Source: JALYUM01 sp036688685 | GTDB lineage: Bacteria > Pseudomonadota > Gammaproteobacteria > Burkholderiales > Burkholderiaceae_D | NCBI RefSeq assembly: GCF_036688685.1 | Contig: NZ_JAQQPS010000031.1 | Coordinates: 1-58,547 of the forward strand | Direction of reading: 5' to 3' | DNA length: 58,547 nt | In this document: piece by piece, positions 50,831 through 58,547 of the stretch | Layout: each line of letters begins with the position of its first letter | Position numbering within the stretch: the stretch's first letter is position 1 | Position numbers and translations under genes: made by a program | The notes under the pieces: generated by a model | Seen by the model: the letters and a program-made list of their open reading frames with translations, nothing else | The model's database searches: none | Told to the model about the DNA's origin: nothing

Positions 50831-51946
50831 TTATTTCGACTTGGCCGGACTCAACTGCATAAACAACTTCCCCGCCAAGCCCATCAGCACCTGGTCGGCG
50901 CCCATGTCCGGACCCGCATTGGCCACCATCAGCGCGCCGGTCCCTTGCTCGGGAAACAGCACTGCAATGGCAAGCCAGTTGCCGTCCGAGCCTTGATGCA
51001 CCAGCGCGGGACCCTGACGGCCGGCGATTGATTGCTGAACACCCCAGTCGAGGCCGGCCGGACTGTCCGGCTGCGCCGTCTGCATCAGCAGGTAGGAAGC
51101 AGGCGAAAGCAGCTTGCCCTTGCCGGCCGCCCCGGCCAGCTGGTCCAGATTGAACCTCGCCCAGTCCTCCAGGCTCATGTGCAGGAAGCCGGCCGGCGCG
51201 TACATTCGGGGGGCGCCGTCGTCGAGCCGCGCCATTTTCAGCATCGGCTTGCCGTGCTGGTGGCCGCGATTCTGTCCATCGCCTGTGTTGCCGAAGCCGG
51301 TACGTGTCATGTCCAGCGGCTTGAATACCTCTGCGCCCATCAGTTCCTCGTAGCTTGCATGCGCGGCGCGCTCGGCGACGACGGTGGCGACAATGAAGCC
51401 GGCATTGCTGTAGCTGAAGGTGCCCGCTTTCGCTTCCGGCTTGTCCTTGAGGGCGGCGGCCACATAGCTCAGGCGCTGATCCGCGCTGGGGCGGTCGTCG
51501 CGGAAAAACTTCACCATCGTCTTTTCGTTGCGCAGGTCGCGCGCAAAGCCGGCGCGGTGCGAGAGCAGCTCGACCAGGGTCACTTTGCGGTATTCAGGTC
51601 GCATGCTTCGCGCCATGTCGGGCAGCATGGCATCGAGCGGCGTGTCCCATGCCAGCAGGCCGCGTTCGACCAGGCGCGCGATCATGGCCACCGTCATGAC
51701 CTTGCCGGTCGAACCGATCAGCCAGACATCGTCGACTGCCACCGCAGCCTTGCTTCCTGCCTCGCGCACGCCCAGCACGGCCTGCGCCGAGACGGCGCCG
51801 TCGCGCAGGATGACGGCGCCGACGGCAGGCACGTTCGACTCGGACTTCGCCGCTGCGATGGCGGCCGACAGCTCGTCCGATGGGGTTGCGGTAGCAGCTG
51901 CCGCCAGGGTAACGGCGGCGACGCCGAAGAGAAATCGTCTCAGCAT
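50831..51946 (-). CDS. Serine hydrolase, class C beta-lactamase-like
   Basis: This 371-residue exported protein (signal FLFGVAAVTLAAAATATP) has the penicillin-binding fold. The Ser-x-x-Lys motif reads GSTGK in IGSTGKVMTVAMIARLVERG, i.e. Ser-Thr-Gly-Lys. The Tyr motif is FSYSNAGFIVATVVAERA, and HQGSDGNWLAIAVLFP takes the third-motif position. Members are esterases, D-amino-acid peptidases or beta-lactamases. The ATG at the signal peptide was used. It is a single gene, with no regulator nearby. Confidence 0.85.
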   Translation of the reverse strand: MLRRFLFGVAAVTLAAAATATPSDELSAAIAAAKSESNVPAVGAVILRDGAVSAQAVLGVREAGSKAAVAVDDVWLIGSTGKVMTVAMIARLVERGLLAWDTPLDAMLPDMARSMRPEYRKVTLVELLSHRAGFARDLRNEKTMVKFFRDDRPSADQRLSYVAAALKDKPEAKAGTFSYSNAGFIVATVVAERAAHASYEELMGAEVFKPLDMTRTGFGNTGDGQNRGHQHGKPMLKMARLDDGAPRMYAPAGFLHMSLEDWARFNLDQLAGAAGKGKLLSPASYLLMQTAQPDSPAGLDWGVQQSIAGRQGPALVHQGSDGNWLAIAVLFPEQGTGALMVANAGPDMGADQVLMGLAGKLFMQLSPAKSK

Positions 51947-52190
51947 ACTGTGTCCTTTTTTGACTTGTGTGGCCAAAGTGTAGCCGGCGCGATTGCAATT
52001 TTGCCCATGTTGCGATGAATGGAAGAATGCAGGGAATCAAATGCAACAATTTGCCGCCAAGCTGCAGTGGCTGCAGGATGGATGGTTCACAGCCGAAAAT
52101 TGTGAGACGCAGTGACCCGCGTGAGCGTATCTTGACCTGAAGCCCCCAAAAGAGCGGGACGCTGCTGGACGTCCCGGGAGGTCAGCGCAC

Positions 52191-52227
52191 AAAAAAGCCG
52201 CTGTAGCGAAGGCTAGAGCGGCTTTTT
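52191..52227. terminator. Bidirectional rho-independent terminator
   Basis: AAAAAGCCGCT and AGCGGCTTTTT are perfect complements of 11 bases around a 14-base loop, giving T runs in both directions. It isolates the AbiE operon on the right from the serine hydrolase gene on the left. Confidence 0.85.
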
Positions 52228-52270
52228 CTGGACGTTGCTGGACTTCTGCGAACGTCCCAATGTGAATTTT

Positions 52271-52288
52271 TGGCGGAGAGATCGGGAT
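52271..52288 (-). other. 18-bp tRNA-Ser 3'-end-like sequence (possible attachment-site scar)
   Basis: On the minus strand it reads ATCCCGATCTCTCCGCCA: the 3' half of a T arm, acceptor stem and CCA typical of bacterial tRNA-Ser genes. No rest of a tRNA lies beside it. Integrases that target tRNA genes duplicate such 3' ends, so this could be one end of an integrated island. Confidence 0.45.
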
Positions 52289-52308
52289 CTACTGGTCGCG
52301 GCTGGCAA

Positions 52309-53169
52309 TCAGGTTGCCTGATCTTGACCCGCGACGATTAAAAATTGATTCAGTAACTCAACCACCTCCACAAGCGATGGCGCCGACAACTTACTTTTCG
52401 ACAGAAACGCGTTCCACTGCTGCTGTTTCATTTTTTCGGCCGCAAAATCTATGGAAAGTCCGAACGGTTCGTCCTGTGGAACCGGCGTGTCGCGCCGTTT
52501 GAACGTGGCGTCGATCGCATCCTGAAGGATCGCGTGATCGATCGCTGCGTGGCGCGCCAAGACCCAAAGATCAAAGTAATCTTTCATGCGCGTGTTCGCC
52601 GCACCAAGCTTGACGATGGCATGATATTTTTCGGCCACTACGGTGTACACCGGATAAGCGCGCAGCACTGGCTGTGGCATGTCGTCCAGCACAACCGGAA
52701 AGCGAACGTTTTCGGCGGCAGGCGTTACTGCATCACCATAGCCGATATCGACCTGGATGGCACAACGTGCACCGTCCAGCGTCCCCCGCAAAGTTACACG
52801 CACGCCTTCGTAGTTGGCGTCTTTGCGAATCTCCACTGCCCGCACACTTTCCGGATCGAACACCAGCCCGTCATCGCATGGTTGCGTGCAGACGCCCTGA
52901 AAGACCGTGGTCAGATCATCCATTCCTGCGGACCCAAAACCGAGCAGGTCAATGTCACGCGTTGGCCGATGCGGCTCGTCGAACCAGAGATCGAACAGCA
53001 ACGCTCCCTTGAGAAGAAATGCGTTCGACCATTCCGACGTGCTCAACCGATATAGCATCCGCTCGAGAGCGTATCGCGTCAGCATCAAATTGAAATCCAC
53101 GCGGTCCTGCCGCGCGCGATCCAGCAAGCGTGCGCGCACCGAGGCTGCGATATTCTTGGTCGTCTTCAT
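52309..53169 (-). CDS. AbiEii-like nucleotidyltransferase toxin
   Basis: The 286-residue product has the AbiEii/AbiGii nucleotidyltransferase motif: LLKGALLFDLWFDEPHRPTR followed by DIDLLGFGS (Asp-x-Asp catalytic pair), then YGDAVTPAAENVRFP and VAEKYHAIVKLGAANTRMKD and YFDLWVLAR. It is the toxin half of a type IV toxin-antitoxin/abortive-infection pair. AbiEii proteins block growth by adding nucleotides to tRNA or related targets. It overlaps the antitoxin gene by ATGA. The start is the Met after that overlap. Confidence 0.9.
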   Translation of the reverse strand: MKTTKNIAASVRARLLDRARQDRVDFNLMLTRYALERMLYRLSTSEWSNAFLLKGALLFDLWFDEPHRPTRDIDLLGFGSAGMDDLTTVFQGVCTQPCDDGLVFDPESVRAVEIRKDANYEGVRVTLRGTLDGARCAIQVDIGYGDAVTPAAENVRFPVVLDDMPQPVLRAYPVYTVVAEKYHAIVKLGAANTRMKDYFDLWVLARHAAIDHAILQDAIDATFKRRDTPVPQDEPFGLSIDFAAEKMKQQQWNAFLSKSKLSAPSLVEVVELLNQFLIVAGQDQAT

Positions 53170-53774
53170 GCTGATGTCAGAGACTCGATGTACGGACGCA
53201 TCACGTTCGCCACCCGGCAGACCTCGGCATACCGCCACAGGTCATCCATGTTGACGCGTCGTTCCTGCCATGCTTCCCGTAGCGCTTCCAGTGCGACATC
53301 GATTCCGATCTTGTTACGAAACTTGAAGCAGTCGGCCACAGTTTTGGCGATACAAAATACGCGGATTGTTGTTCCCGCCACATCGACCTCGTCGATTCCC
53401 TGCGTCATCGCTTCTCCCGACATTCGCACAATACGCAGCGGCGGATAATCGATGCGCGGCGCATGTGCCTTGTGTGGGATGGCGAGCCATATTTCGGAGG
53501 ACTGTTGCGTCGTCAGTTCGTGAAATCGCAGCGCCGAAATCAGGCACAGCACGCCAATCTTGCTTCTGGCAGCCACCTCCACCACACTATCGTGCTCAGA
53601 ACCGGGACGCTCCGGCAGTGAATACAGTCCGCGGCTGATTTTTACCAGTCGACCATCCCGTGCCAGTCCAGCGAGGACAGCGCGTGGTACACCGGCATGA
53701 TCGACGTCACGGGTTCGAAGGAGTCCGTTGGTACGCGCAAGTGACAGGATAAATTCGGAATGATCTACGTTCAT
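53166..53774 (-). CDS. AbiEi-like antitoxin/transcriptional repressor
   Basis: The 202-residue product matches the AbiEi family: an N-terminal winged helix (FILSLARTNGLLRTRDVDHA, VPRAVLAGLARDGRLVKISR, GLYSLPERPG) and a C-terminal domain (LCLISALRFHELTTQQSSEI, IRVFCIAKTVADCFKFRNKI). In characterised pairs it represses the operon and neutralises AbiEii. It is the first gene. No ribosome-binding site is seen; a -10-like TATAAA on the minus strand lies 8 bases before the ATG, so the mRNA may be nearly leaderless. Confidence 0.88.
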   Translation of the reverse strand: MNVDHSEFILSLARTNGLLRTRDVDHAGVPRAVLAGLARDGRLVKISRGLYSLPERPGSEHDSVVEVAARSKIGVLCLISALRFHELTTQQSSEIWLAIPHKAHAPRIDYPPLRIVRMSGEAMTQGIDEVDVAGTTIRVFCIAKTVADCFKFRNKIGIDVALEALREAWQERRVNMDDLWRYAEVCRVANVMRPYIESLTSA

Positions 53775-53782
53775 GCGATCAC

Positions 53783-53812
53783 TTTATACAAATTCTAGGC
53801 ACTTTTCAATAA
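53783..53812 (-). promoter_or_regulatory. Candidate AbiE promoter
   Basis: On the minus strand TATAAA is preceded by TATTGA at 18 bases or TTGAAA at 15, in an AT-rich stretch just before the AbiEi ATG. AbiEi-type repressors bind such regions. I could not identify their inverted repeats. Confidence 0.3.
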
Positions 53813-53844
53813 ATGCCGAGATATTGTAAAGTTATGAATACTTG

Positions 53845-54278
53845 AATGCATCTACAATAGGTCAACAGCGATGCGCTATCGCCGAGCCTGATGACTACCA
53901 TTCTCCACTACGAGCAAAACGCAGGCCAGTTGGTCCACCAATACGAGTCGCTCGCATTTGAAGAAGTCCACGCGTCGCTTCTCGAGTTTCTCCCAGTGCC
54001 TGGCGCCACGATCCTCGACATCGGTGCCGGCTCCGGACGCGACGCCGCCTGGTTAGCAGCCCGTGGCGATGATGTCGTGGCTGTCGAACCATCCGGCGCC
54101 ATGCGCAATCACGCGCGCACCCTGCACCCGTCACCACGCATCCACTGGCTGTCCGACAGCCTGCCGGAGCTGGCCCAGGTCCGCCGTCTTGGCTTGGCCT
54201 TCGACTTTATCCTGCTGCCGGCCGTGTGGATGCATGTGCCGCCAGCATCGCGTGCGCGCGCATTGGGCAAGCTGGCGC
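53845..54278 (+). repeat. 434-bp duplicated segment, copy 2
   Basis: Ungapped partner of 47869-48302. Homology begins in AATGCA and stops in AAGCTGGCG, after which the sequence leads directly into the leader of the STAND gene. Confidence 0.9.
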
Positions 54279-54298
54279 TTGTAAGGATGGGTGCGTAA
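53891..54298 (+). pseudogene. Truncated copy of the methyltransferase-HNH gene
   Basis: The 135-codon frame begins MTTILHYEQNAGQLVHQYES and keeps the SAM motif (TILDIGAGSGRDAAWLAARG). Homology to the intact gene ends after RALGKLA, followed by LVRMGA and a stop. The rest of the methyltransferase, the middle part and the HNH domain are missing. It ends 29 bases before the STAND start, so any transcript from its promoter would also carry the STAND gene. An active product is unlikely because the C-terminal methyltransferase strands are lost. Confidence 0.85.
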
Positions 54299-54327
54299 AT
54301 TGCTATTCCGAGCTGAGGAGAACCGCT

Positions 54328-57300
54328 TTGTTCGACATAACACCAGATGAGATTCTTCTACTAAACGATACCGATCTGCGTACTCTCGTTGCACGTCTAT
54401 GCGAAGCCGAATTGACATCTCGGGGGTTATCCCCGGCGGCGGTCACATGGGGAGGAAGCCAAACGGCCGCGGATGGAGGACTAGACGTGCGCGTCGCGCT
54501 CCCTCCCGACACCAAAATTGATGGGTACATTCCACGTCCGTCTACCGGGTTCCAAGTAAAGAAACCTGACATGCCACGGGCGGACATCATCGCCGAGATG
54601 CGACCAGATGGCGTAATCCGCCCTGTTATTCAACGGCTGGGGGACGAGTCGGGCGCCTACATCATCGTGAGCGCGACCGGCTCGACCGCAGATAGTGCTC
54701 TTCAAAATCGGCAGAATGCCTTGCGCGAGGGGCTGAATAATGTTGGCAATGCCGAGCAGCTGAGCACGGACTTCTACGATCGGACACGCTTGGCGAGTTG
54801 GGTAAGGTGCCACCCTGGCCTGATCAGCTGGGTGAAGGAGAAAATTGGCCGAGCGTCGGTTGGTTGGCGCCCTTACGGTCCATGGGATGGAGCCACGGAA
54901 GGCCTCGACGCCGAGTATTTGCTCGACGACAAACTGCGTCTGCATCTCGGCAAGCACCGGGACGCTCCAGCACAATCGGTCGTGCAGGCCATTGACGGGC
55001 TTCGGGACGAACTGGCCATATCCGGCAAAGTTGTCCGCTTAGTTGGGCTGTCTGGGGTCGGCAAAACCTGTTTGGCCCAAGTGTTGTTCGACGCACGGAT
55101 AGGATCACGTCCGTTGCCACAGTCACTCGCAATCTACACAAATTTATCCGATGACCCAGATCCACAGCCGACCGGATTGGCGTCTGATCTCATCGCGAAT
55201 CGGACACGTGCAATCCTCATTGTCGATAACTGCCCGCCGGACCTGCACCGCAGACTGGCCGAGTTATGCGGAGGGAAAAACAGCACTATCAGCGTGCTGA
55301 CGATCGAATATGACGTTCGTGACGACCAGGCCGAGAGGACTCAAGTGGTGCGCCTCGACACATCCTCTCTTGCGTTAATCGAAGGCTTGCTTCGGCGACG
55401 TTACACCCACCTATCGAAGGTCGATGCACACACGATCGCCGACGCATCGGGAGGTAACGCACGCATTGCGATCGCGCTTGCCGAAACGGTCGAGCAGTCG
55501 GACAGCATCTCGGGCCTGTCGAACGAAGAGTTATTTCAGCGGCTCTTCCGGCAACGAGAGGACCCAGATAACGCTCTTCTCCTGGCGGCCCAAATATGCT
55601 CGCTTGTGTATTCATTTCAGGGAACGATACTAGCTGGCGATGAGGCAGAGATTCCGCGTCTGGCTACCCTCGCAGGGCAAACACCCGCTGAGACATTTCG
55701 GCATGTGCGGGAATTGCTGCGTCGCGATCTGGTTCAGCAGCGTGGGCCTTGGCGAGCTGTTCTTCCACACGCAATTGCGAACCGGCTTGCAGCGCGTGCA
55801 TTGGAAGATATGCCTTACGATTTCATCGACCAGCACCTCATCTCAGGCGGCACCGACAGGCTTGCTAAATCTTTCTCGCGGCGGCTTTCGTTTCTCCATG
55901 ACCAACCTAGCGCGATTGCGATTGTTGAGCGATGGCTCGCGCCCGAGGGGCTCCTGCACAATGTGTCGGCACTCAATGAACTCGGGCGAACAATGTTTCA
56001 TAACGTAGCGCCAGTTCTGCCAGAAGCGGCGCTCTCAGCCCTTGAACAAGTCGCGCTCAAAAGCCCGGATCTCGCAGTGACGGTATGGCAGCAGTACGTG
56101 TCCCTGCTACGGTCTCTCGCCTATGACGCTCCACTATTCGAACGAAGCGTCCAGATGTTGTCGCGCGCTGCTCTGGAAATAGGCGATCAACGAGCGGTAA
56201 AAGACATCTCGGATGCGTTTGTCTCTCTGTTCCCGATTTACCTCTCGGGCACCCATGCGACAATCGGACAGCGGTTGACAGTGATCGAGCGACTTCTTCT
56301 TTCAGGACAAGCCACGGCAAAGTCACTTGGTTTGCGTGCCCTGGATGCGGTGTTGAAGACTAATCGTTTCAGCTGTGGCTATCAGTTCGATTTCGGAGCA
56401 AGGTCAAGGGATTACGGTTTCGTCCCAGATAGTGATGAGAAGCTTACCGGCTGGTATTCCGCTGCATTCGAGCTAATAGAGCGTACGGCGCGGGTGGCGG
56501 AGTGGTTAAGAACTGAAATGCGTGGCGCCCTGGCACGGAACTTCACCGGTCTTTGGGCGATCTCGGGATTGCATGGCCAGATCGAAACTCTCTCCCGGGC
56601 GTTTGCCAACGATGGGTTCTGGCAGAAAGGGTGGCTTGCCTGCAAACAGACTTTGCGGTTCGGCAGCAATCATTTGGATACCGAGGGGACAGCACGTCTC
56701 AGAAAGCTAGAGGCCGAGTTAAGGCCGTCCAACGTCGCCGAGCAGGTTATTGCAATTGCGTTAAGTGATCAGTCGATTAGCTTCGATTTGGACGAACTGA
56801 ACGCGTTTGATAATGGCTTTACGGGCGCCTCCGGGCATCTTGCCACAAGAGCACGCGAGCTGGGCGAGATAGTGGGTGCGGACGATACATTGTTCGAGAA
56901 ACTCTTACCCGTAATGCTGCGTGGCGGAGTGAGGGCGTGGACGTTTGGCCACGGACTCGCCGAGACATCGCCGCAAATTCAAATCACATGGAGCAAGCTC
57001 GTGGAGGGGCTCGCTCTAGTGCCGTCCGAGCAGCAGGACGTTCAAGTGCTCAGAGGTTTTCTGGCCGAACTGTGGAAGCGGGATAAGGACCTTGTACACA
57101 GTATTCTCGATGCGGCGCTGGCGACACCGGACCTGGCAGCATTCCTTCCTGTATTACAAACAGCTGTAGACCTGGAAGAACGCGGGATGGCTAGGCTCCA
57201 GCAGGCATTACAGAACGGCGTCCCAGTAAAGAAGTACCGATATCTAGCATATGGCCAAGTCACCGACAGCGCACCGGCTGGACCATTCAAGGATCTGCTC

Positions 57301-58122
57301 TTGCTCATTGCCGATCAGCCCGACGGCTTTGACATTGCGTTGGAAATTCTACACATGCGCTTCCATTCGGACCGCTCCGAACAGCGTGACCACGAGCCAG
57401 AGCTACTACTGGCCGGCTCCTTACTGCTACGGGACATAAAATTTTGCAACGATAATTCGAGCAAAACATACCACCTTACAGAGGTAATAAGAGCGTGCCT
57501 GGTCGCAGTCAACGCCGGCTTGAACGCGTACGATGTGGCGAGACAACTCCGAGAAGCTGTAGCAAATTACAAGACCTACTCCTTCAATAACACTGATCTC
57601 CTTACTGTGCTCCTGCAAGTGCAGCCAGCAGAAGTATTAGATGCGCTGTTCGCGGGAAGCGAAGACGATAGATATGCAGGTCTACAAGTATTTGATTATC
57701 TTGACGCGCACGGAACCAATCCCGCTGATGTCATCTCTTGCGAAACACTCATCCAATGGTGCAGCGCAGACGCAGACGTTCGCTATCAACTGGCGGCTGA
57801 GTTCGTGTCGTTCGGCAAGCACACCGAGGAAAATGCATCTCTCGTATGGTCTGAACAGGCTGTTGCTTTACTTGTCGGTGCCCCGGCGCCTGAAAAAATA
57901 TTGGCAACGTTTGTCGCCCGATTTCGTCCGACGAGTTGGAGTGGTTCACGTTCGGCGCTGATAGAGGCGAACTCGCGCCTCTTGGACAGCATGTCGCCAT
58001 TACTCTCGTCGCTAGAACCGGCGGTTATCGCGGCCAAGGCTGAAATTGCAGAAGCCGTTTGCGCTGAGCGACGGCTCGAAACAGCGAGCGATCGAGTCCA
58101 GGATGAGAGGTTTGAATTATAA
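54328..58122 (+). CDS. STAND NTPase with N-terminal PD-(D/E)XK nuclease-like domain (Avs-like defence candidate)
   Basis: TTG start chosen: GAGGAG lies 7 bases upstream, and the frame before it is out-of-register methyltransferase DNA. The product has 1264 residues. The N-terminus carries a restriction-nuclease-like site, TAADGGLDVRV (Asp49/Asp53) and FQVKK (Gln76, Lys78). The P-loop NTPase follows, with VRLVGLSGVGKTCLAQVLF (Walker A 240-247) and AILIVDNCPPD (Walker B 296-301), then a winged-helix-like region. About 750 residues of helical repeats complete it. This is the plan of antiviral STAND proteins, where the repeats sense a phage protein and the nuclease degrades DNA. The defence role is inferred. 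It lies beside AbiE and the methyltransferase duplication. Confidence 0.8.
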   Translation: MFDITPDEILLLNDTDLRTLVARLCEAELTSRGLSPAAVTWGGSQTAADGGLDVRVALPPDTKIDGYIPRPSTGFQVKKPDMPRADIIAEMRPDGVIRPVIQRLGDESGAYIIVSATGSTADSALQNRQNALREGLNNVGNAEQLSTDFYDRTRLASWVRCHPGLISWVKEKIGRASVGWRPYGPWDGATEGLDAEYLLDDKLRLHLGKHRDAPAQSVVQAIDGLRDELAISGKVVRLVGLSGVGKTCLAQVLFDARIGSRPLPQSLAIYTNLSDDPDPQPTGLASDLIANRTRAILIVDNCPPDLHRRLAELCGGKNSTISVLTIEYDVRDDQAERTQVVRLDTSSLALIEGLLRRRYTHLSKVDAHTIADASGGNARIAIALAETVEQSDSISGLSNEELFQRLFRQREDPDNALLLAAQICSLVYSFQGTILAGDEAEIPRLATLAGQTPAETFRHVRELLRRDLVQQRGPWRAVLPHAIANRLAARALEDMPYDFIDQHLISGGTDRLAKSFSRRLSFLHDQPSAIAIVERWLAPEGLLHNVSALNELGRTMFHNVAPVLPEAALSALEQVALKSPDLAVTVWQQYVSLLRSLAYDAPLFERSVQMLSRAALEIGDQRAVKDISDAFVSLFPIYLSGTHATIGQRLTVIERLLLSGQATAKSLGLRALDAVLKTNRFSCGYQFDFGARSRDYGFVPDSDEKLTGWYSAAFELIERTARVAEWLRTEMRGALARNFTGLWAISGLHGQIETLSRAFANDGFWQKGWLACKQTLRFGSNHLDTEGTARLRKLEAELRPSNVAEQVIAIALSDQSISFDLDELNAFDNGFTGASGHLATRARELGEIVGADDTLFEKLLPVMLRGGVRAWTFGHGLAETSPQIQITWSKLVEGLALVPSEQQDVQVLRGFLAELWKRDKDLVHSILDAALATPDLAAFLPVLQTAVDLEERGMARLQQALQNGVPVKKYRYLAYGQVTDSAPAGPFKDLLLLIADQPDGFDIALEILHMRFHSDRSEQRDHEPELLLAGSLLLRDIKFCNDNSSKTYHLTEVIRACLVAVNAGLNAYDVARQLREAVANYKTYSFNNTDLLTVLLQVQPAEVLDALFAGSEDDRYAGLQVFDYLDAHGTNPADVISCETLIQWCSADADVRYQLAAEFVSFGKHTEENASLVWSEQAVALLVGAPAPEKILATFVARFRPTSWSGSRSALIEANSRLLDSMSPLLSSLEPAVIAAKAEIAEAVCAERRLETASDRVQDERFEL

Positions 58123-58547
58123 GATTTTGTCGACATCGAACCTGATCAAAGTTTCGCGCGGTGTTTCCGAGCAACTTCTCATAGATAACAGCGGCTTAAC
58201 TTGCCCGCCGCTGCATCACCCTCGAGTTGCCTCAACGAGGATATCTTCAGCGATCCCGGCGTCAAGGCACGTTGACGCAATTTCTTCGCATATGTCGTAA
58301 AGCAGGTTAATCACCTCAAGACTACGATCAATACGAATTTGTTCCAGAAGTGGAAGCAGGTTTTTCAGAAGAAGGTTTTTGGCGCCCAGCCTTTGGAATG
58401 CAGGGAAGCGCGCGCCTCAATTCGCTTTAGACCTTGTCTTTCGGCTTGGCCGTCCTGGCCTGTATGTCAGTAAGGGCACCTCGTTATACACAACTCTTTA
58501 GTGCGCCCATTTCACGTAACGTGCGTATCGTTTCCGCCGCCACGTGA
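58123..58547. other. 3' flank of the STAND gene; possible gene remnant on the minus strand
   Basis: A minus-strand frame (58216-58416) without a start codon reads LLEQIRIDRSLEVINLLYDI and IAEDILVEATRG before its stop, and a stop also sits directly upstream. The helical, protein-like sequence suggests the end of a degraded gene. No other feature is seen up to the window edge. Confidence 0.3.

Larger units (their letters stand above)
51947..52308. other. Intergenic region with terminator and tRNA-end scar
   Basis: Contains GGGACGCTGCTGGACGTCCC near 52157 and a related GGACGTTGCTGGACTTCTGC near 52230, then the terminator and the tRNA-Ser-like end listed separately. The look is of the flank of a tRNA gene rearranged by integration. 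No coding frame. Confidence 0.5.

Noticed and set aside
54226..54327. N-terminal extension of the STAND frame
   Set aside because: It is methyltransferase DNA read in another register. A ribosome site and TTG immediately after give a better start.
58046..58300. 84-codon plus-strand frame past the STAND stop
   Set aside because: It begins inside the STAND gene in another register and has no initiation signal.

Overview
This 58.5 kb window is GC-rich and densely packed. Gene content points to a betaproteobacterium, most likely Oxalobacteraceae (Massilia/Telluria/Duganella-like). This is inferred from family content: a PA2778/PA2779 pair, SoxYZ-like and quinoprotein-relay genes, many sensory receptors and many secreted lipoproteins. 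No rRNA, complete tRNA or CRISPR array was found.

Layout. (1) 1-3233: the 3' part of an operon whose order resembles fap functional-amyloid operons: Gly-rich secreted protein, small secreted protein, C39 peptidase, second small secreted protein, coiled-coil outer-membrane barrel. (2) 3.4-10.6 kb: a double-sensor CheW protein, the PA2778/PA2779 pair with a second C39-like peptidase, a K+ channel, an acetyltransferase and two envelope proteins. (3) 10.6-16.4 kb: a QseBC-like two-component system, LysR with a divergent MFS exporter, and an Old Yellow Enzyme homologue. (4) 16.4-17.75 kb: an IS607-like element reduced to TnpB. (5) 17.8-22.9 kb: the conserved but functionally unknown STM4015-STM4011 cassette with two radical SAM enzymes, an ATP-grasp-like protein, a sulfatase-fold hydrolase and an LRR protein. 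(6) 23.2-36.6 kb: a cache/HAMP receptor with a DUF4388 partner, a DHFR-like reductase, a vanadium haloperoxidase, a serine hydrolase, two exported proteins of unknown role, and an FCSD/metallohydrolase/SoxYZ-like redox operon. (7) 36.9-45.3 kb: an MCP followed by a degraded stretch holding an amber-interrupted gene, a truncated SIR2 gene, copies of a roughly 92-bp palindrome and a methyltransferase scrap, then an SDR/NTF2/LysR module. (8) 45.3-58.5 kb: a hybrid histidine kinase and an accessory, probably defensive region with a methyltransferase-HNH fusion, a tRNA-Ser 3'-end scar, an AbiEi/AbiEii pair, a truncated second copy of the methyltransferase gene and a 1264-residue PD-(D/E)XK-STAND protein.

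How it fits together. The fap-like genes probably form one export and processing unit: the C39 enzyme has a Sec signal, and both small secreted proteins beside it carry an LDAxRGG sequence resembling a double-glycine leader site. The STM4011-4015 genes overlap in the way translationally coupled genes do and should act in one pathway. The FCSD, metallohydrolase and SoxYZ-like genes form a periplasmic sulfur-carrier relay. The right end looks like a recombination hotspot: a 434-bp ungapped duplication of the methyltransferase gene brackets the tRNA scar and the AbiE pair, and the second copy breaks off just before the STAND gene. The strongest candidates for undescribed biology are the fap-like operon with LDAxRGG substrates, the STM4011-4015 cassette, the methyltransferase-HNH fusion and the nuclease-STAND protein.
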